Source of the DNA: JBBRTJ01 sp038244535
GTDB lineage: Bacteria > Actinomycetota > Acidimicrobiia > Acidimicrobiales > Ilumatobacteraceae
Assembly (NCBI GenBank): GCA_038244535.1
Contig: JBBRTJ010000001.1
Span: forward strand, 1-64,000
Length of the DNA: 64,000 nt
Direction: 5' to 3'
The translations under genes and the position numbers were made by a program. Under the pieces are notes generated by a model. It saw only the letters and a program-made list of their open reading frames with translations. It was not told the origin of the DNA and did not search any database. Of the stretch, positions 60,835 through 64,000 are shown piece by piece (within the stretch, counting starts at the first letter, position 1; the number at the start of each line of letters is the position of its first letter).

Positions 60835-62556
60835 ATGGCAGGCAAGGTGGTGGCAACGATCGTGTTGGTGGTGGCGCCGGTGCTGGCCGCGCTGGGGGCC
60901 CTGGCCGGCGCCGCAGCCGGTGACAGCGAGCGGGTCACAGCGATGTGGATCGGCGGGCAGCTGCGCGCCGACGGGCAGGCCCGGGTCACCGAGGTGATCG
61001 ACTACGACTTCGGCAGTCAGGCGCGCCACGGCATCTTTCGTGACGTGCCCGGGCTGGTGACCGACGAACCGGTCACCGTTGCGATGGACGGGTCGTCCGT
61101 GCCCGTGACGCAGACTTCGGCGGGCCAGAGCACGGATCTGCGCATCGGCGATCCCGATCGCACGATCACCGGCCGCCACCGCTACGAGATCACCTACACG
61201 GTGAGCGACCTGACGGTGGGGTCCAAGTTCGGTTGGGATGCCGTCGGCAACGCCTGGCAAGTGCCGATCGAGAACATCGAGGTGAACCTCGTGTCGCCCC
61301 AGGCCCTCGACAACCCCCGCTGCGTGCAAGGGCGGGCCGCCTCCCAGGACAGCTGCCAGGTCGCGGCACCGGTCGCAGGCCAGCTGCAGGTCCGCCTCGG
61401 CAACGTCAGTGCCGGCGAGGGCATGACGATCTACGCCACGCTCGGTGCCCGCCTCACCGCGACGCCGGCGCGGCCTCCCGCCCCGTCGGGTCCTGCGAAC
61501 GACCCCGGAGCCAGCCTCCTGGCCATCATGGGCGCCGCGTTCGCCTCGACACTGGCCCTGGCCGTCGTCGGAGCCGTCGTGGTGCGCCGTCTTGGACGTG
61601 AGCGGGTCTTTACCGGCGGGGCCACCGAAGCCGCGTACGCCACGAGCGGCACCGAGGTCCGCATGACCACGGCGGAACTGGCCGAGCTGGCCACGATCGA
61701 GTTCGCCCCGCCGCGAGAGCTCACGCCCGCCCAGGGCGGTGCCCTGCTGGCCGAGCAGGTCCGCGACGACCACAAGGTGGCTTGGCTCCTGCACGAGGCC
61801 GTCGAGGGCTACGTCGACATCACCGGAGACCCGCCCGATCTCACGCTGGTCCGCCTCGAGCACCCCGCGGGTCCCGCCACGCCGATCCTCGACGCCGCCT
61901 TCGTCGGGCGCACGAGCGTCCCCCTCGGCAAGCACGACGCCGACGTGGCCAAGGCGTGGGTGGCCATCGACCGGGGGCTGAAGGGCTGGCTGAAGGGCAG
62001 CGAGCTGTGGGACCCGCGGGGGGACCGCCATCGTGCGCTCGCCATCGGATTCGGGATCGCGGTCGCGGTCCTGGGCACGCTGGCGGTCATGGGCGGTGCG
62101 GCCATTGCCGTCCGCCAAGGACCGGCCTGGCTCGTGCTCACCGCCGCTGGTGGCGCTGTCCTCGGCTTCGGCTGGGCCGCGGCGACCCGATCCGGCGAGC
62201 TGCGGGTCCGCACGCCGATCGGCTCAGGCCTCTGGCTGCGGGTCGAGTCGTTCCGACGGTTCCTGGCTGCGTCGGAGGCCGAGCACGTGCGAGCCGCCGC
62301 CGAGCATGGCAACCTCCGCGAGTACTCCGCATGGGCGGTCGCCGTGGGCGAGGTCGACCACTGGACCGCTGCCGTCAAGGCCGCGGGGCTCCCCGCCGCC
62401 GCCGTCGGGGGCACGGTCCTGCTGGCTCCCTACCTGGGAGGCGCGATGCACGGCTCGGTCACGACACCGACATCGAGCGGGGGCGGCGGCATGAGCGGTG
62501 GCTTCGGCGGCGGGGTCGGCGGCGGCGGAGGTGGTGGCGGCGGCGGGTCCTGGTGA
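60835..62556 (+). CDS. DUF2207 membrane protein
   Basis: Large membrane protein of unknown function, 573 aa. Signal/anchor helix at residues 3-27, then an extracellular DUF2207 beta domain (VTAMWIGGQLRADGQARVTE, YDFGSQARHGIFRDVPGL, RYEITYTVSDLTV). Transmembrane helix near residues 225-245 and two more near 402-445. A cytosolic region (EFAPPRELTPAQGGALLAEQ) is followed by a C-terminal Gly-rich tail (MSGGFGGGVGGGGGGGGGGS), as in other DUF2207 proteins. Starts 35 bp after the dehydrogenase stop, so possibly co-transcribed. Confidence 0.88.
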   Translation: MAGKVVATIVLVVAPVLAALGALAGAAAGDSERVTAMWIGGQLRADGQARVTEVIDYDFGSQARHGIFRDVPGLVTDEPVTVAMDGSSVPVTQTSAGQSTDLRIGDPDRTITGRHRYEITYTVSDLTVGSKFGWDAVGNAWQVPIENIEVNLVSPQALDNPRCVQGRAASQDSCQVAAPVAGQLQVRLGNVSAGEGMTIYATLGARLTATPARPPAPSGPANDPGASLLAIMGAAFASTLALAVVGAVVVRRLGRERVFTGGATEAAYATSGTEVRMTTAELAELATIEFAPPRELTPAQGGALLAEQVRDDHKVAWLLHEAVEGYVDITGDPPDLTLVRLEHPAGPATPILDAAFVGRTSVPLGKHDADVAKAWVAIDRGLKGWLKGSELWDPRGDRHRALAIGFGIAVAVLGTLAVMGGAAIAVRQGPAWLVLTAAGGAVLGFGWAAATRSGELRVRTPIGSGLWLRVESFRRFLAASEAEHVRAAAEHGNLREYSAWAVAVGEVDHWTAAVKAAGLPAAAVGGTVLLAPYLGGAMHGSVTTPTSSGGGGMSGGFGGGVGGGGGGGGGGSW

Positions 62557-62641
62557 TCCGATGGTGGTGCCGGTCCCCCGCACCACCCGAGCCCGACGAC
62601 GCACCGCGGGTATTCCACCGCGGCCAGGAGGGTCGTTCTCG

Positions 62642-62647
62642 TAGCGT
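62642..62647 (+). promoter_or_regulatory. -10 hexamer TAGCGT for the Eis-like gene
   Basis: TAGCGT lies 8 nt before ATG 62656. Confidence 0.5.
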
Positions 62648-62655
62648 CCGCACTC

Positions 62656-63879
62656 ATGGCGATCGAGGTCCGCACCATCACCGATGACGAGGTCGAGCCC
62701 TGGGTCGCCGCGCTGCGCAACGGCTTCCTGGGGTTCGCCGATCCCGGCGAGGCCGAGTTCCGCCGAGAGAGCATGAACCTCGACCGCACGTGGGGCGCCT
62801 TCCACGGCAGCAAGATCGTGTCAACGCTGCGCTCGTGGGACGGCGAGGTCACCGTGCCCGGTGGAGCTGTCGTCCCCGCCGCCGCGCTCACCGCGGTCAC
62901 GGTGCTCGCCACGCATCGCCGCCGAGGGCTGATGTCCGAGATGCTCCTGGCCGACCTCGAGCACGCCCGTGAGCTGGGTGAGCCCCTCGGCATGCTCATC
63001 GCCGCCGAGTGGCCGATCTACGGGCGCTTCGGGTACGGACGGGCCACCGAGACCGCCACCTGGACCATCCGGACCGGGAACGCCAGCTTCCGCGAGCCGG
63101 TCGACGCCGACGTCGAGCTGATCTCCAACGCGGACCTGCGCGCCATCGCCCCCGACCTGTTCGACCGCCATCGCCGGCAGTCCATTGGCGAGATCGTGCG
63201 CAAGGAGCGCTACTGGGACCCCAACCTCGGGATCGTGGCGTGGCCGGGCGAACCCATCAAGCCCTCGTTCTGCGCGGTGTGCCGCGACTCCGAAGACCAG
63301 CCCATCGGCTACCTCCACTACCGGATCAAGGACGACTGGGACGAGCGCCGACCGAACTCCACTCTCGAGGTCGAGGAGCTGATCGCACTCACACCCGCCG
63401 CCGAGGCCCGCCTCTGGCGCTACGCCTGCGAGGTCGACTGGGTCGTCACCGTCGAGGCCGCCAACCGGCGCGTCGACGAGCCGCTGCCGTTCCTCCTGGC
63501 CGACGGCAGGGGCGCCTACCAGAAGTCGCGTGGCGACCACCTCTGGGTTCGCCTCCTCGACGTGCCGGCCGCCCTCGCCGCCCGCACCTACCAGGGCAGC
63601 GGCACCGTGACCCTCGAGGTCATCGACGCCACCGGTCTCAGCGGGGGTCGTTACCGCCTCGACGCATCGCCCGCCGGCGCGTCGTGCACCCGCACGTCGG
63701 CGGCCACGGCCGATCTCACGCTCCCCCTCGAATCGCTGGGCGCCGCCTACCTCGGCGGCACCTCACTCGCCCTGCTTGCCGCGGCCGGCCTCGTGGCCGA
63801 AGACCGACCGGGGGCACTGACACTCGCCGATCGCCTCCTGCGCGCCGACACCACCCCGTGGTGCACCACCTGGTTCTGA
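62656..63879 (+). CDS. Eis-like GNAT N-acetyltransferase with sterol-carrier domain
   Basis: Acetyl-CoA-dependent acetyltransferase of the Eis family, proteins that acetylate amines such as lysine side chains or aminoglycosides. The 407-aa length and three-part layout fit: N-terminal GNAT (TITDDEVEPWVAALRNGF, ALTAVTVLATHRRRGLMSEM), a second GNAT-like domain (YLHYRIKDDWDERRPNSTLE, then VEELIAL) and a C-terminal SCP2-like domain, ending in the aromatic carboxyl-terminus TTPWCTTWF; in Eis the terminal carboxylate acts in catalysis. RFGYGRATETATWTI is a typical family block. Soluble. Confidence 0.93.
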   Translation: MAIEVRTITDDEVEPWVAALRNGFLGFADPGEAEFRRESMNLDRTWGAFHGSKIVSTLRSWDGEVTVPGGAVVPAAALTAVTVLATHRRRGLMSEMLLADLEHARELGEPLGMLIAAEWPIYGRFGYGRATETATWTIRTGNASFREPVDADVELISNADLRAIAPDLFDRHRRQSIGEIVRKERYWDPNLGIVAWPGEPIKPSFCAVCRDSEDQPIGYLHYRIKDDWDERRPNSTLEVEELIALTPAAEARLWRYACEVDWVVTVEAANRRVDEPLPFLLADGRGAYQKSRGDHLWVRLLDVPAALAARTYQGSGTVTLEVIDATGLSGGRYRLDASPAGASCTRTSAATADLTLPLESLGAAYLGGTSLALLAAAGLVAEDRPGALTLADRLLRADTTPWCTTWF

Positions 63880-63888
63880 CGCTGGACC

Positions 63889-64000
63889 TCAGGGCGCCCG
63901 CCGGTAGAGCGTCAGGGTCGGGTTGGCCAGCACGACCTCGAACTGGTCGCGGTAGCGAGCCCACGCTTCCTGCTGGGCTGGGGTCAGGGTGTGGTCGATC
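63889..64000 (-). CDS. Unidentified gene, 3' end only
   Basis: The last 36 codons of a leftward gene whose start lies beyond the window: DHTLTPAQQEAWARYRDQF, then EVVLANPTLTLYRRAP and TGA at 63889-63891. The final strand (VVLANPTLTLYRR) resembles the ends of some membrane glycosyltransferases, but this is too short to assign. Confidence 0.5.
   Translation of the reverse strand, partial: IDHTLTPAQQEAWARYRDQFEVVLANPTLTLYRRAP

Overview
The window is high-GC, densely packed bacterial DNA. It most resembles an actinobacterium of the class Acidimicrobiia: a DUF222/HNH endonuclease gene, a heliorhodopsin, an Eis-type acetyltransferase, a GlpR-like divisome membrane protein, and a FmdB-galU-moeA-mtnP neighbourhood like that of other Actinomycetota. 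This placement is inferred from gene content; no rRNA is present. The window begins inside a rhodanese-MoeB gene and ends inside an unidentified gene.

Layout. 1-6.4 kb: sulfur-carrier adenylyltransferase, sirtuin, a frameshifted DUF222-HNH gene beside an ISL3 transposase remnant, then a cobalamin adenosyltransferase-pepA pair. 6.5-16.5 kb: metH, a frameshifted GlsB-type membrane protein, a carotenoid oxygenase, a PfkB kinase, an M1 aminopeptidase and a metallophosphoesterase. 16.5-25.2 kb: lipid and secondary metabolism (YhhN, acyl-CoA ligase, two AhpD-like proteins coupled to a P450, DUF35 plus thiolase, GH1 glycosidase). 25.3-27.7 kb: heliorhodopsin, tRNA-Ala(CGC), a bacterial translin and GlpR. 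27.8-38.5 kb: molybdenum cofactor genes (moaC, moaA, moeA), galU, a cysteine-less FmdB-like protein, mtnP. 38.5-45.1 kb: a PHP gene with an in-frame TGA, sufB, an LLM monooxygenase with an in-frame TAG, a ferredoxin, oligopeptidase B. 45.2-49 kb: a photoactive-yellow-protein-like gene overlapping a PAS-GGDEF diguanylate cyclase, then MauE, flavin reductase and MBL genes. 49-51 kb: a thioredoxin-like protein coupled to a UGSC selenoprotein. 51-64 kb: a large unknown protein, an SGNH hydrolase, a seven-gene leftward run ending in mutY, a methylsuccinyl-CoA-dehydrogenase-like enzyme, a DUF2207 protein and an Eis-like acetyltransferase.

Most notable points. (1) A selenoprotein gene whose TGA sits in a UGSC motif and is followed, 19 nt later, by a perfect 8-bp stem with a GUG loop. 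(2) A PYP-like receptor overlapping a diguanylate cyclase gene, behind a readable promoter carrying a 14-bp tandem repeat. (3) A heliorhodopsin in the same window as a carotenoid oxygenase. (4) A translin gene, probably starting at CTG, 11 bp upstream of a tRNA gene and sharing one terminator with it. (5) At least 22 start codons with a TAnnnT hexamer 6-9 nt upstream, pointing to widespread leaderless transcription. (6) Several broken reading frames (two frameshifted genes, one amber, one opal) that are either real decay or assembly errors. (7) Several repeat families, including a dispersed palindrome with a constant TAGAG loop.

All calls come from reading the sequence and from knowledge of the families. 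No database search was run.
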